DNA of 64,000 nucleotides from Meloidogyne chitwoodi (lineage: Eukaryota; Nematoda; Chromadorea; Rhabditida; Meloidogynidae), in assembly GCA_015183035.1 (NCBI GenBank), contig JACZZP010000015.1, forward strand, positions 124,001 to 188,000, written 5' to 3'. A model generated the notes under the pieces. That model searched no databases. It had not been told where the DNA came from and worked only from the letters and a program-made list of their open reading frames with translations. Positions 1 to 12,300 of this stretch are shown here, piece by piece. Position 1 is the first letter of the stretch. Each line of letters begins with the position of its first letter. The translations under genes were made by a program, and so were the position numbers.

Positions 1-1817
1 TTGTTCTATTCTAACGCATAAAACTCTAAAAAAATATTTTTTATTAATTAATTTATTATTGTCAAGTTTCGGTCAGGCTATGTCTTCACTGAGGTTTGAG
101 TCAAGTGAGGGAAAATTTAAATTTTTTTACCTTCCATTATTTTCATCATTTTCTACTGCTATTGCAATTCCTAATCTTTCGTCTAAAGATTGACGTTTTA
201 ATATTATTTTTGATTTGATCATTCTTGTTGATTGAACTCCCAACAACAATCTCTTACCCAAACGACGTTTTGTACGCAAAATGATGTTCTAAAAAAATTT
301 TAAATTTTTTTTTTAATTTTTTAGAAACTAGTTTTAACCTTCATTTTTTATTTTCTAATAATAAAGTATATAAAAATATTTTAATATTTAATAAAATCAA
401 TTTTAAATAGACTATCTAAATAAATTTTTATTTTTTATTCATATAGGTAAAGCCAAAAATGTGTATTTTTAGAAAATAACTAAATTAAGTAGTATGGGAA
501 TATTTGTGTAAACTTGATTGAGTGAGTGTCCACTCTCATCATTTTCCTTTTTTTATTAATTTCCTAGCTTTTAAGCAGCTGTTTAAGCAAATAAAATATT
601 ATAAATAGGTATATAAATAATATAAATTTATCAAAAAAAGTGGAATTTTCATTGAAAAGTGGACATTAAAAATGGAAAATTTTTTTTAATGTTTTGTAAT
701 TTCAAAAAACACACTGCATATTTTTAATTTTTCCCAGAAATAGAGAGATTATAATATTAACGTTGCCTGCCTGAAAAAGAGTAATTTTAGAGCAACTTAT
801 ACTTATTTGAATGTTCAATGGTTAAGTCTATATAAAAATATTATTTTACTCTTTACAATTTTAATAGAATAGATATAAATAAACTTAAGTTTAAACTTAA
901 GTTCATACAAAAGTCTTAAGTTATTATAAGTAAACTTAAATTTATTGAGTATAAATGCAAATAAACAAGTTTATTATTGCTTAATTTTTCTGATTAATAA
1001 TAAACAAGTTTATTATATACATTAATAAAACTAAGTTTATTTAGCTTTAACTTATTTTATAATTGTAAGTTAACTATAAATATTTAAGTTTCTTAGTTAA
1101 TGTTTATTATAGACAAGTTTATTTAAATACTTACTTTTTCAACATCTTTAATATCAGAAGAATGTCGTCTTAATGAAGAACAACGCTTCTCAAAAGATAT
1201 TTTATTATTTTCCAAAAATGCATGATTAAATTGAGTTGTTTCATTTATCAATTTTTTGTTGTTATACAAACATCTTCTAATACACAATACAACTTCTGTA
1301 AATTTTGCCGTATTGTAAAAAACTTGTATAGCTTCTGCTTGAGTTTTTCCTTGTAAAGAAATACCGCAGACACTGAGAATTTCATCAGCTTACGGAAAAA
1401 TTTGTTTTAGATTAGATATTAGGTGAATGAAAATTGCGGAACAATATTTGCGGAAAGTTGAGTCTACAAAATTAGTCCGCAAATAATATCCGCAAGTTTC
1501 ATCCGCAATTATCGTTTTTAAAATTCACTCACCCATTTTCAAAAGTCCGCTCCTAGCTGCCAAACCATTTGGAAAAATAGTTTTAACAAAAATACCCATC
1601 GGTCCTCGAGGAGAATCTACACCGCCAACAACAGAAAAGCCTAGACTAGTAAAATTTCGCCTTTGTTTTTTCCATTTACTGAAAATTGAACATTTAAAAA
1701 ATATAAAATTTGAAATAACATTTTCAAATTTTGATCTTTATAAGAGGGCCGTTTTCGATAGAGTACAATTGTCTGGATACTTCCAATATTAGTTTTTTGT
1801 GTATTTGATTGAGTCAT
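1..1817 (-). CDS. PDZ-domain protein, 5' part (runs off left edge)
   Basis: Coding exons read on the minus strand are 1720-1817, 1533-1678, 1135-1388, 131-288 and <1-25; all junctions are GT-AG and keep frame. The start ATG is at 1817. The protein begins [13 protein letters not shown]. Exons 2 and 3 then encode a PDZ domain: the carboxylate-binding loop region reads LGFSVVGG, followed by [17 protein letters not shown] and [15 protein letters not shown] basic linker follows (CLYNNKK to [10 protein letters not shown]). A second domain with a PDZ-like beginning ([14 protein letters not shown], then RVLCVRIEQ) starts at 131-288 and is cut by the window edge. PDZ domains bind C-terminal peptides of partner proteins in membrane or junction scaffolds. 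Which PDZ family this is cannot be told from the fragment. The 846-nt intron 289-1134 carries an AACTTAAGTT-type repeat cluster. Confidence 0.85.
860..1130. repeat. AACTTAAGTT-type repeat cluster in PDZ-gene intron
   Basis: Within the intron 289-1134, short blocks containing AACTTAAGTTT, CTTAAGTTATTA, AAACAAGTTTATTA and similar variants recur many times. The core CTTAAG is palindromic. Similar blocks appear in several other introns and intergenic stretches of this window. Confidence 0.6.
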
Positions 1818-4578
1818 GATATTTTATAAAAATGAAATTGAACTGAAAAAATTAAAATTAATTCTAAAAAGAAGAGGAAAGTATTAGAAAATGCCTATTG
1901 TTCCACTTTAAAAATGATCACTAGAAATACTTTTTTAAAGAAAAAAACAATTTTATAAGAAAAAAGTAACGCTCTAATTCTAAGACAAAATCCCTCTATT
2001 CAAATGACAATAATCCCCCTTACAATTCGGTAATTTTTTGGAAGCAAAAAGGAAAAAAAACTAAGTGTAATTAAAAAAAGTAAAGGATATAAAAAGGTAA
2101 AAGTACAAAAGGTTTATAATTCCAAAAGATCAACAAGGCAAAATTTCAAATTTAAGAAGAGATAAAGTCATTTTAATAGCTACTAAAAGATCATAAAGAA
2201 TGATGAGAAATGATTTTTCGATTTTTATTTTTATTAAACGCCTTTTAAAAGAACACTTTTGTTATTGTTTATTGTCAATAAAAATAAAATGGATTTTTAT
2301 TGTTGGTTGTTTTTTTACGAGGAAATAAGAATAGGATGTAAAAATCGCTCAGGCGATACAAACAATGGCATATACAAGTTTAGATCAATCGAAAATAAAA
2401 ATAAATTTTTAAAAATAGTGAGGAAGATTTTAATAGAATAATTCAAAAAATTTCCTTTTTTAGAGTTTTATTATTAAATCCACACATTTCCGTCGCCACC
2501 AAATAATAATTATTTCTCACCTCCAATTATTCGCATAAATCGAAGAGTTTAAAAACAGCCTTGCATTAAAATTGCGCTAAAGTACGCCTAAAAATGTTTG
2601 AGGGATGACCTCATAAAAGCTGCGACTTTTTACTATATTCTTGCCGTAATTAAGGTAAAAATATTTTATAATAAAAAGAAGTCAAAAATCTAAGCAAAAT
2701 TTAATTGTATTCCTGTGTTGATTAAAAATCAGAATTTAAAAGTTGTTGTTAAATTAAACAATACAAAAGCAAAGAAACAATTAAAAATCAGAACTTAAAA
2801 GTTGTTAAATTAAACAAAAACAAATCAGAAACAAACAAACAATTAAAAATCAGAATTGTTGTGTTTTTGTTTTTAATAAAATATTCTGATTTTTTATTTA
2901 ATTTTTTGTTCTGATTTTTAAGTGTTTAGAGTATACATATAAAACTAGTGCGTTTATTTTATATAATTACTTAAGTAAGAATAAACGTCGGAAATGGAAT
3001 TTAAAAATAATAAAAATTAATTGACAACTGAAAAGAAATAACTGGTTGCCTAATATGGAAATTATTACATTTAATTTTGTGAATAGGAAATCTATTAGTA
3101 ATTCATTAAATTTTTTTTTTGAATTTTTTAAAAAAGAATGATTTAAAGGAAAATTTATTTTTTAACTAAACCTATCATTTTTAGAAAAATAGATATAAAT
3201 ACTTAAGTAAATTATTTTCCGGAAAATAATTGTTTCTCTCAATTATCCTCTAATATTATTTAATTATGTGAACATTACTAGTGTTGACTTTTCTTCCCTC
3301 AATAATTTAAAAAAAAAGACCACACAATCTCAGTTACAATTAAATTGAGCTAATTTTGAATAATCTGTTAAAAATTGGAAATTTATATTTTAAAATAAAG
3401 GTCATAAACTGAACTTCATTTTAAATAAAAAAATTGAGAAAAACCATAGTTTTCAAAAGTTACAAAAATTTTATGTTTCCAAATTTAATAAAAATTTTTT
3501 TTTAATTTTCGAGATAAATAATAGAAAATTACCAAAAAATAAAAAAATTTTTTATTTTTTTATTTCTCACCTTTTATTCCTATATTTTTAAATAATTGAT
3601 TTAAAAGAACCACATGGTCCCTATTTTGATCTAAATTATTTTCTTCATTTTATTTATTAAAAGTTATTTTTTCTCTTTTGAAATATTTCTTAATTAAGTT
3701 ATAATTAAATGTTGGATACTTTAATCTCTTTTCCTCTCGTTTATTTTAAAATATTGGTTTAAATAACGCAATAAGCTTTTAAGAGTTTTAAAGAGTTTTT
3801 GAAATATTTTTTTTTAATTTTAACTTAATTTTATAAAAAAATTATTTTCTTTTATTGAATCTTGATTTTTGTATTATCATTATTCAATAAATTAATCACA
3901 TAAAATATCAATTCATCATCATTAATTTATACAAATAAATAAAACTTCTTCTCTGCTAGACTCCTGATTAATAATTAATTTTTATCATTACCCCAAAAAA
4001 TTTTTGATTATTTGAGCATTCTAAAAAGTGTCAGCCCATTTTTTCCAAAACAAACATGTGTAAGAGACCTTGAGTGTAAAAAGGAGGAAAAACCTTTTGT
4101 CGGTTAAAAATCAGAGTATATATTTATTTACAATTTTTTCCTTTTTATTAGTGTCAAGTGAGTTTTTTAATATAAAAGTTGCACTTTAGAGAACATTTTT
4201 ATTTATAAGTATTTAAAAAAGTAAGAATTAATCTAATATACTTTCAAAAATATTTTATTTTTTATTCTGCCGATTTACAGAATTAATTTTTTAAAAAGAT
4301 AGTTTAATTAGAATAAATTTAAAAAACCCTTCGTTTTTCCACTAGTAATCTCTAAATTCCTTTTTATCTCTAATTCTCTTTATTTAAAATAAATTTTGCT
4401 TCGCTTGCGATTAGTCGGGCTCTATACTTATTTTTATTTACGAAATAGTGTGCTAAAGAATTTGAGGCGTTAGAGAATTAAAATATTAAAGAAAATAGTG
4501 TGCATTTAATTTTCACAATTTTTTAACAGAACTTTTCCTACTAAATTGACAATATTAAATTTAAAAATATTCTAAAAA
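1818..4578. other. Intergenic region between divergent PDZ and lipin genes
   Basis: No convincing gene. The open frame at 2259-2441 has no splice context, domain or signal peptide. The stretch 2725-2925 carries interspersed AAATCAGAA copies. Around 3219-3240 there is a perfect palindrome centred on TTCCGGAA. The two flanking genes are transcribed away from each other, so both promoters should lie here, but no core promoter motif could be identified. A splice-acceptor-like TTTAACAG at 4523-4530, about 50 nt upstream of the lipin ATG, could be a trans-splicing site. Confidence 0.5.
2725..2925. repeat. AAATCAGAA repeat cluster
   Basis: Five or more copies of AAAAATCAGAA or its complement TTCTGATTTTT, separated by AACAAACAA-rich spacers, with inverted copies at the right end. 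This is one of many clusters of the same motif in the window. Confidence 0.6.
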
Positions 4579-4940
4579 ATGAATTATGTTTATTACATTT
4601 TTAACAATGTAAAATATCTTTATAATTCTATGAATTCTGCAACACTTTCGGGTATTTAAAAAAAATGATTTTCGTTGATTAAATTTTTAAAAATCTATAT
4701 AAAGGTGCAATAGATGTTATTGTTGTTGAACAACCAGATGGAACTTATTTATCAACACCATTTCATGTTCGCTTTGGAAAATATGGAGTTTTTAATTATG
4801 ATGATAAGGTTTTTTTGAATTTTCTAAATTTTTGAAATAATAACTTTTAGTATGTGGATATACAAATAAATAACGAGGAAATTGATTTAAAAATGAAATT
4901 GGGTGAGAATGGTGTTGCCTTTTTTGTAGAAAAGCCTAGT
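4562..4940 (+). repeat. Direct repeat, copy 1: lipin 5' block (copy 2 at about 7575-7945)
   Basis: About 370 bp from some 17 nt upstream of the ATG to the GVAFFVE codons is repeated at about 7575-7945. By eye there are only a handful of substitutions plus a small length difference in the second intron, so the copies are nearly identical, introns included. Confidence 0.85.
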
Positions 4941-7900
4941 GATGATGAAAATGAGTTGCCTTCACATCTTGAAACAAGTCCACTGCCTGATGATATTGAA
5001 GAAGCGGACAATTCTAGGCTCACTCCTTCAGCTAAGGTTTTCTTTTTTAATTTTATGATAGGATATTTTTTTAATTTATTTAATACTAAAAATATTTGAT
5101 AGGAAAGCCGAGGATTTAGCGACCAAATCAGACCGGTAAAGCGATCGCCTCGAAAAGATTCAACACTTGTTAGGCCTAGAAACGGATCTAGCAGTAGTGA
5201 TGAGGAATTACCCATGCAAAAGAGGTTTTGTAAAATTAAGTTTTAATTTTTAAGTAATATTCTTCAGAACACCCCAACAACAAAGACTGAAAAAAATGCT
5301 TCCCTTTTCATCTTCAATATATTCATGTAGAAAAAATCGTTCACTTCCTGATTTATCAATTTTGTCTTGCGATTACAATCAAAATGATATTAATTCTCAA
5401 ATTATTTCTGCAAGAGTAATGGTTGTTGGAGAGGGTGAAAACAACAAAAAGAAGATTAAACATAAAAGGTTTTATTTTTTTTTTAATTTTAGAGACATTT
5501 TTAAATTTTAAGAAAAGCAACTTTTGGGGCAATGGATATACAAAAGATGATTAATGAAAATAATGTTGTAAAAAATTTAAATGTTGGAGTAATTCATCAG
5601 TCCAAATCTGCGGCAAGTGCACTTAAAAATGTATTTTTTTTATTTATAAATTTAATTTTAAATAAATGTAAAAATAGGTCAACTTTCTTTTTTTAGGTTA
5701 CTGATCTAGAATTGAACCTTTTGTGTTCTGTTGAGAAAGAAAAATCTTCACCTTCTGTAAATGGTGAACAACAAACATCTTTTTTTGTTACTCCTCCTAT
5801 TCCCACAGAAGATAATTTAAAAGAAGAACAAAAACAACAAAGCTCGAATTCACCCGAATCTTCTACCACTAAGACAACTTTTTTTTGTTCTTCAGATGAA
5901 GATGATGGAGATTTGCATAATACTGAAAATCAGAAAAATAATTCACTTAAATTGCCGCTATCATCAACTGTTGGTAGTGATATTGCAGATGGTGCTCTTT
6001 CAGACCCTGAAGTTGATCGTCATGGAAATACTCCTGATATGGTTTTTTTTTAAATTGATTTTTAGATTTTATAAAAAAATAATTTTTAGAATGATCCAGA
6101 ATGGAAATGGGGTGAAATACCAAAATCTTCAAAAAATAAAGACTCTTGTAGTCGTGCTGCCAAGAAAAATGAAAAACAAGGTCGTTGGAATTGGTTTAGA
6201 TGGTCTAGACAAACCCAACAAGATGAAGGAACAGACACCACAGATGGAGAAAAGTTGAACAAAAATAACAATTTGACTGAAAAAAAGGATCAAAAACAAG
6301 AAGGAAAAGGCCTTTATTTACAGGATTTTGGCAATGATCCGGCAAAATTGGAAAAATATTTTGGTACTAAAAGTGGTCCAATGAGGTTTTTTGAATTTTT
6401 TTATATATTTTAAAATTTTGGAAATTTTTAAAATAATTTTTAATAAATATAAATTAGTGGTCGGCTCAATTTTGAAGATTTTTGTGAGGAATTTAATACT
6501 TTAATTTTTGATGTCGACTTTTCTCATTATTATGTTCATCCTAACATTGATGAGTAGGCACAAATAAAACCTAATAATTTTTTTCCTTTTTCTGCTTTTT
6601 AATTTAAAGTTAAATTAAATTAATTTTTTTACCCTTTGTAATCTTCGCTTTTTATCCCTAACTTAAAATCTTCAAAAAAATCAAAAAAATAATTTCATAG
6701 TATTTCTTCAAATGCCTCAAATTTTGATAGTGGAAAAGGTGTTTCTCTTGGTGCAAGTCCTTCTGCCTTGAGTATAAATGAGGATGCAGAGACAAGTACA
6801 ATAACGGGAAGTAATGGAATAAATATGCAAAATAGTACAGCACATTCTCTAGAAAATTTGCAAGTAAATTATTTTGAAGGTTTTTTTAAATTTTGTGAAA
6901 AATTAAAAAATAGAATGACGTTTCATTTTTTAATTTTTGTATAATTTAATTTTATAGACTTTGACAGCTGAAAATATAAATAGTGCAACTACCTCAATTT
7001 CTACACCAACAACAACCACTTGTACAATATTGGAGTCTAACAAGAACAAGACAACAACCAGAAATCGTTTTGACAGTGCTCAGTCAGATACTTCATGTGC
7101 TACAGATTTGTATTTTTTTATTTTTATCAGACTTTTTTTTTTTAATTTTTATTTAAAGAAATCTCAGTGATGAAGAATTTTTTGCTAGCACAGCAACAGA
7201 AATTATATCTGGTACTTTAAAAAAATATAAGCGTTCTCTGCGTTTGTCTAATGATCAATTGAAATTGTTGAATCTGGATTATGGCTCAAATGATGCAAGA
7301 TTCAGTATTACTACTAAATTTCAGGTTTTTTTTAAATGAAATATATAGTTTAATTTGCTTTAAATTAATTTGGGTTTGTTTTTGTGTATTATTTTCTAAA
7401 AGGAGTGAAGTACACAAAAACTCAATATTTTTCAACGCGAACATTGTATAGTCACTTAATAAAATTAATCTCATCAGGTTGAACAATAACATCTATGCAC
7501 CTTAAAAATATAAAATTTTTTAAATTATTCTCTCTTACCTTTTTGAATTGATAATTTTTTTTAGCAAATTTTTAAAAAATATTCTAAAAAATGAATTATG
7601 TTTATTACATTTTTAACAACGTAAAATATCTTTATAATTCTATGAATTCTGCAACACTTTCTGGTATTTAAAAAAAATGATTTTCGTTGATTAAATTTTT
7701 AAAAATCTATATAAAGGTGCAATAGATGTTATTGTTGTTGAACAACCAGATGGAACTTATTTATCAACACCTTTTCATGTTCGCTTTGGAAAATATGGAG
7801 TTTTTAATTATGATGATAAGGTTTTTTTAAATTTAAATTTTTGAAATAATAACTTTTAGTATGTGGATATACAAATAAATAACGAGGAAATTGATTTAAA

Positions 7901-9326
7901 AATGAAATTGGGTGAGAATGGTGTTGCTTTTTTTGTAGAAAATAATGCAACACACCATTTATTTAAATCATTAAAGTTGCAATTTGGTTGCAATGATGCT
8001 CGTTTTAGCATCACTACTAAATTTCAAGTGTTTAAAATAGAATTTTTTATCTATTTTATTTTTTTATTAATATTTAATTCTAAATTTTCAGGGGACTGCT
8101 TGGTGCAGTTGTCACATTTATTTACTTCGTTGGTGCGACAAATTGGTAATTTCTGATATTGATGGAACAATTACAAAAAGTGATGTTCTTGGACATGTAA
8201 TTCCTGCTATAGGTGGTACATGGGCGCATTCTGGTGTTGCTGAACTTTATACTCGAATTAAGAACAATGGGTTAGTATTTTTAAATTTTTTTTAGTTGCG
8301 GACAAAATTTGCGGACTTTAATTTTCCTTTAAGTAAAAAGCCTAACAAAATTAAAAAAATTTTATTTTGAAATTTTCAGTTATCAAATGGTTTATCTTTC
8401 ATCTCGTGCTATTGGCCAATCTCATTATACAAAAACTTATCTTCAAAGCATTGCTCAAGGTTCACAAACTTTACCAGATGGTCCTGTTCTGCTTTCTCCT
8501 ACCTCTGTATTAATGGCATTTAAAAAGTTTAAATAATTTTTTTTTAATTATTTTTTTTAATTAATTAATTTTTAGAGAGGTTATTGAGCGTCGACCAGAA
8601 GAATTTAAAATTGCTTGTTTAAATGATCTTAAATCACTTTTCCCTGTTGATAAACCATTTTTTGCAGGATTTGGAAATCGTGAAACGGTTTAATTTTTTT
8701 TTAATTTATTTTTTTATTTTTTTAAAGGATGTAAAATCATACAAATCAGTAGATATTCCATTGGAACGTATTTTAATTATTGACCCTTCTGGAATGCTTC
8801 GTCGTGCTGACAAAATTGGTTATGTTTCTGATTATATGAGTATGGCTATAGATACTGTTGATTATATTTTTCCGCCTATTCCGTTTGTTGAGGATATGGA
8901 TATTAGCACATTTTGTGATCCGTCTTTACAAATTGAATGCAGGTTGTGTTTTTTTAATTTCATTTGTAAAAACTTAAAGTTTGTGAAAAAAGATTTTTGA
9001 AACTTTTGTAATACTTGAATATTATTGTCAAAACTATAAACATTTCCGATAATAAACTTTCCGGAAATGTTTTTTGTTTCCTTTGTAAATTGTTTTTACA
9101 ATCTCTCCGGAAACAAATAAAACATTACAGATAAAAGTTTACAAACTTTTTTCATGTTTTATAAATTTAATTTTAATTTAGCGAGTTTAATACATGGCGT
9201 AACAATCCTCAAACATTTGAATATTTAGTAGATCAAGAATTGGAAGAATATGAGGAAAAAAGAAAGAAAAATATTGCTGCAGAGAAGGAAGCTTTTAAAA
9301 AGAGGAAAAGTATGAGTAAAAAATAA
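4579..9326 (+). CDS. Lipin, Mg2+-dependent phosphatidate phosphatase (long isoform)
   Basis: Lipins dephosphorylate phosphatidate to diacylglycerol. Exons: 4579-4651, 4705-4808, 4851-5036, 5103-5224, 5268-5468, 5513-5630, 5697-6041, 6090-6385, 6458-6553, 6701-6863, 6958-7109, 7159-7324, 8092-8270, 8380-8526, 8576-8687, 8728-8942, 9182-9326; 2820 nt, 939 aa, within the usual family size. The N-LIP domain starts at the first Met ([20 protein letters not shown], then [13 protein letters not shown]). The middle is Ser-rich and charged, with EWKWGEIP and [11 protein letters not shown]. The C-LIP domain contains the catalytic DxDGT ([15 protein letters not shown]) and the HAD-like [13 protein letters not shown] segment. 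The protein acts in the cytosol, on ER membranes and in the nucleus. Joining 7324 to 8092 skips a second N-LIP copy lying inside that 767-nt intron (see next entry). Confidence 0.9.
7591..9326 (+). CDS. Lipin short form: nested N-LIP fused directly to C-LIP
   Basis: A second ATG at 7591 opens exons 7591-7663, 7717-7820 and 7860-8027, which then join in frame to the same 3' exons as the long form (8092-8270, 8380-8526, 8576-8687, 8728-8942, 9182-9326). The total is 1143 nt, 380 aa. The first two exons and the start of the third copy the N-LIP domain of 4579-4935 almost base for base, introns included. After GVAFFVE the copy switches without an intron to [17 protein letters not shown] and then [12 protein letters not shown], the start of C-LIP. 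The whole Ser-rich middle (about 560 residues) is therefore absent, but the DxDGT catalytic part is kept. An acceptor-like run of T ending in AG lies at 7563, 28 nt upstream of the ATG. It could be an alternative 5' end, a pseudogene-like insertion or an assembly artefact; only transcript data can tell. Confidence 0.55.
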
Positions 9327-12300
9327 AGGAGGGAAATAATGACGTGTTTTAATTAATTTAAATGACCAAAATATTCTTTTTTAAATTTGTTAAATATATC
9401 ATAATATGATTTTTAAATATTCTCTTTTTTTACAGATTACAAAATTGGGTATAAAAAAATTTTTCTATTATTTTTCAAATTATTCTTTATAAGTAAATAT
9501 GGACGGTCCTAGATATTTAAGAGAATTTGGCTTTTTCACTTTAAAAATTTGATTTTTTGTAAAAATATTTCTATGATCGTCATTCACAAAGAATACAATA
9601 TCATTAAAATATTACATCTCATAAATAAAATTTAATTAAAATATAATTATTATTTATTCTCATCGAAAATTGTTTTTTTATTGTTTGATAATTATTAAAA
9701 TTTTGACGTATTTAAAATTTTGATTTTTATATTCTACATACCTTACTAAAAACAGAATAGATAAGAGTATTTAAAAACATGCCTTATTTTAATGATTATA
9801 AATTTTTCCTATTATTTTTTTATTTTTTTTTATTCTATTCCTCATTTTTAAGTTTTTCTTTTGGTGTCTGCTGTAAATTGAACAAATTTAATCATGAAAG
9901 CCAAAATATAAATAAAGGAGGAAAAAGGGAATGTACTTTTTCCTTTTTTTAACATTTTTGCTCTTTCTCTCTAATTTTGTTTTTTTCAATTTTGAATAGT
10001 CAAAAAGGATATTCCTATTTTTTATTTTTTAAGAAATTATTTAAAAATAATAAAAACAAAATACTTAAATATACCTACTATTTTTAATAATTAAATTAAA
10101 AAAAAACAAATTAATGTTTTTTAAATATTAATAAATAAAAATTTTCTAATATATAAGTACACATATCCTCTCCATATTTTTAATGTTTAATTATTTTATT
10201 TGTCATAAACAGGTACATATTTGTGTATAAATTTTTATTCACTTCACAAGTGTTGTTTTAATGTTTTTATTTGTTTAACAGTCAAAGTTGTAATTTATAA
10301 GAGAATTTTTTCGATACCTCGGGAGAATTGTTAATTTAAATAAAAAATATAATAAATTATGTCCCTCAATACTTATGGCAAGTGGAAAAAACCTTTAAAT
10401 TGAACTTATATAATTTTTTAGTTATTATGTTCAAAAATTTATTTTATAAATTTAATAATTTGCTTTTTGCCTTTTTGAATATTTTTAAGGAAAAAATCCT
10501 TGGGGATGTAGAAAATATTACTACCACAACTATTTTTAATAATTAATTAATTTTTTTTCTTTTTAATCTTTTATTTTTTGACGTTTGTCTACAATTTTTT
10601 ATTTAATACATGCATGTACGTGTATTTTTTTATTTAACAGAATTAGCAAGTAAAAAAAGACAATACTAAAGAAAAAGCCTTATATTCTTTTGTTTATTTT
10701 AAGGAATTTTAAGCTTGTTTTAAACATTTTTGGAAACATTATTTTTCTTGTGACATTTTTTACTTTGTTTTTACTATTTTACAATTCCTGAATGTTTTTT
10801 CCGGAAAAACATTTACTTTGTTTTTGCTATTTTATAATTCCTAATGCTTTTTCCGGAAAAACATTTGTTTTTATATTTTATAATTCCTGAATGCTTTTTC
10901 CGCTAAAACATTAAATAAAAACTATTAATATATTTTATAGTTATTTTTTAGACATCACACAAATGTTTGTTTAATTAAAAATGAAATCTTTATTAAATAT
11001 TTTTTAATTTTTTTTTTTTAATATTTTATAAACAATTTCCTTTTCCTATTTTCTATTCAATTTTGTTCCTTTTATTAAATGTATAAATCTTTTTTTCTCA
11101 TAAATATTCACAGTTGTGAATCCTCTAATTTATTCTTATTTACAATTTTCTTCGTTTTATGAATTTTTAATTTTAATAAATAATACTTGTTTAAATTTTA
11201 AAAATAATTTTAAAAATTTTTCCAATCCCATTTTCTAATTTAAAAAAGACCTCACCCAAAGAAAATATAATTTTTTTATTACAAAAATAACTATTTATTT
11301 AATTTATTTCTATATATTATTAAACTAACTTTTTAAATTGATTTTTAAGTTTTATGCCTTTTTTATTAAATATTTATTACCTATTAGCTAAATATGTAGT
11401 TATTTTTTCCATTGAAAATATATTTTTTATTTAAAACTTTCCCGAAACTATTTACTTTTGTTTTTGAATTCTTTTCCGGAAAGTTTTATTCTAAAACATT
11501 TTACTAAAGTATGTAACTTTTCTTCCGGAAAGTTTCTCTGATAATAAAACAGATTGTAAATTGTTTTTAACTTAAAATGTGTAAATATATTTTCCGGAAT
11601 ATATTTAATTTTCTTAGTGAAATTAATAAACTTTTTTTAAAACTTAGTATTTAAATCATGTTTAATTCAGCAAACTTTAAACTTATTTAAATTAAACTAA
11701 GCTTTTATATTTTATTAAAAAGCTTAATGGATTCTTACTTTTTTCGATACTAAGATTAATTTCTTAAATTATTTAATTTTTTAAGTCTTAAAATAAATAT
11801 TTTTTAATATTATTATAAATTTAATAAAATTTATTCAAAGAATTTTTTAAAAAAGATTTTGGTTTAATTTACGAAATGATTTTATTAGAATTATTTAATA
11901 TAATCCCTTAGAGATTAAATCCAAAAAAAGAAAGTAAATATATTTAAATTTACAATTTTGGAACATTTCGATAAGTAAAGTTTCGCTCCAATAAATAGAA
12001 AAAACTACATACAATTAATATAAATATACCCTATCTATATAAGTATATAAATAAAAAAAGTTAAGATTGTAAACTTGAAATAAAACAAAACTAACAATAA
12101 GCGACTGGGCTTCAACTTTCACTCATTTCTTCCAGAAACAGAAACCTCAAAATTTAAGAATTTCTCACCTTTTTAGCGTTCATTTTGGCGCACACTTCAA
12201 AATTTACCAAGTTTCATTATTTGTGTTTTTTGTCACGCGATATATCTTTTCTTTTGTTCTTTTGACTAGATTAAAATATTTTATTAAAATTAAGGAAATG

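Noticed and set aside
2259..2441. 60-codon frame upstream of lipin
   Set aside because: No domain, signal peptide, splice sites or conservation cue; chance frame in AT-rich DNA.
3219..3240. Perfect palindrome AATTATTTTCCGGAAAATAATT as a possible terminator or operator
   Set aside because: Eukaryotic context makes bacterial-type roles meaningless; treated as one copy of the TTCCGGAA family.
4847..5215. Minus-strand 122-codon frame opposite lipin exons 3 and 4
   Set aside because: Antisense shadow of the N-LIP exons, crossing a real intron.
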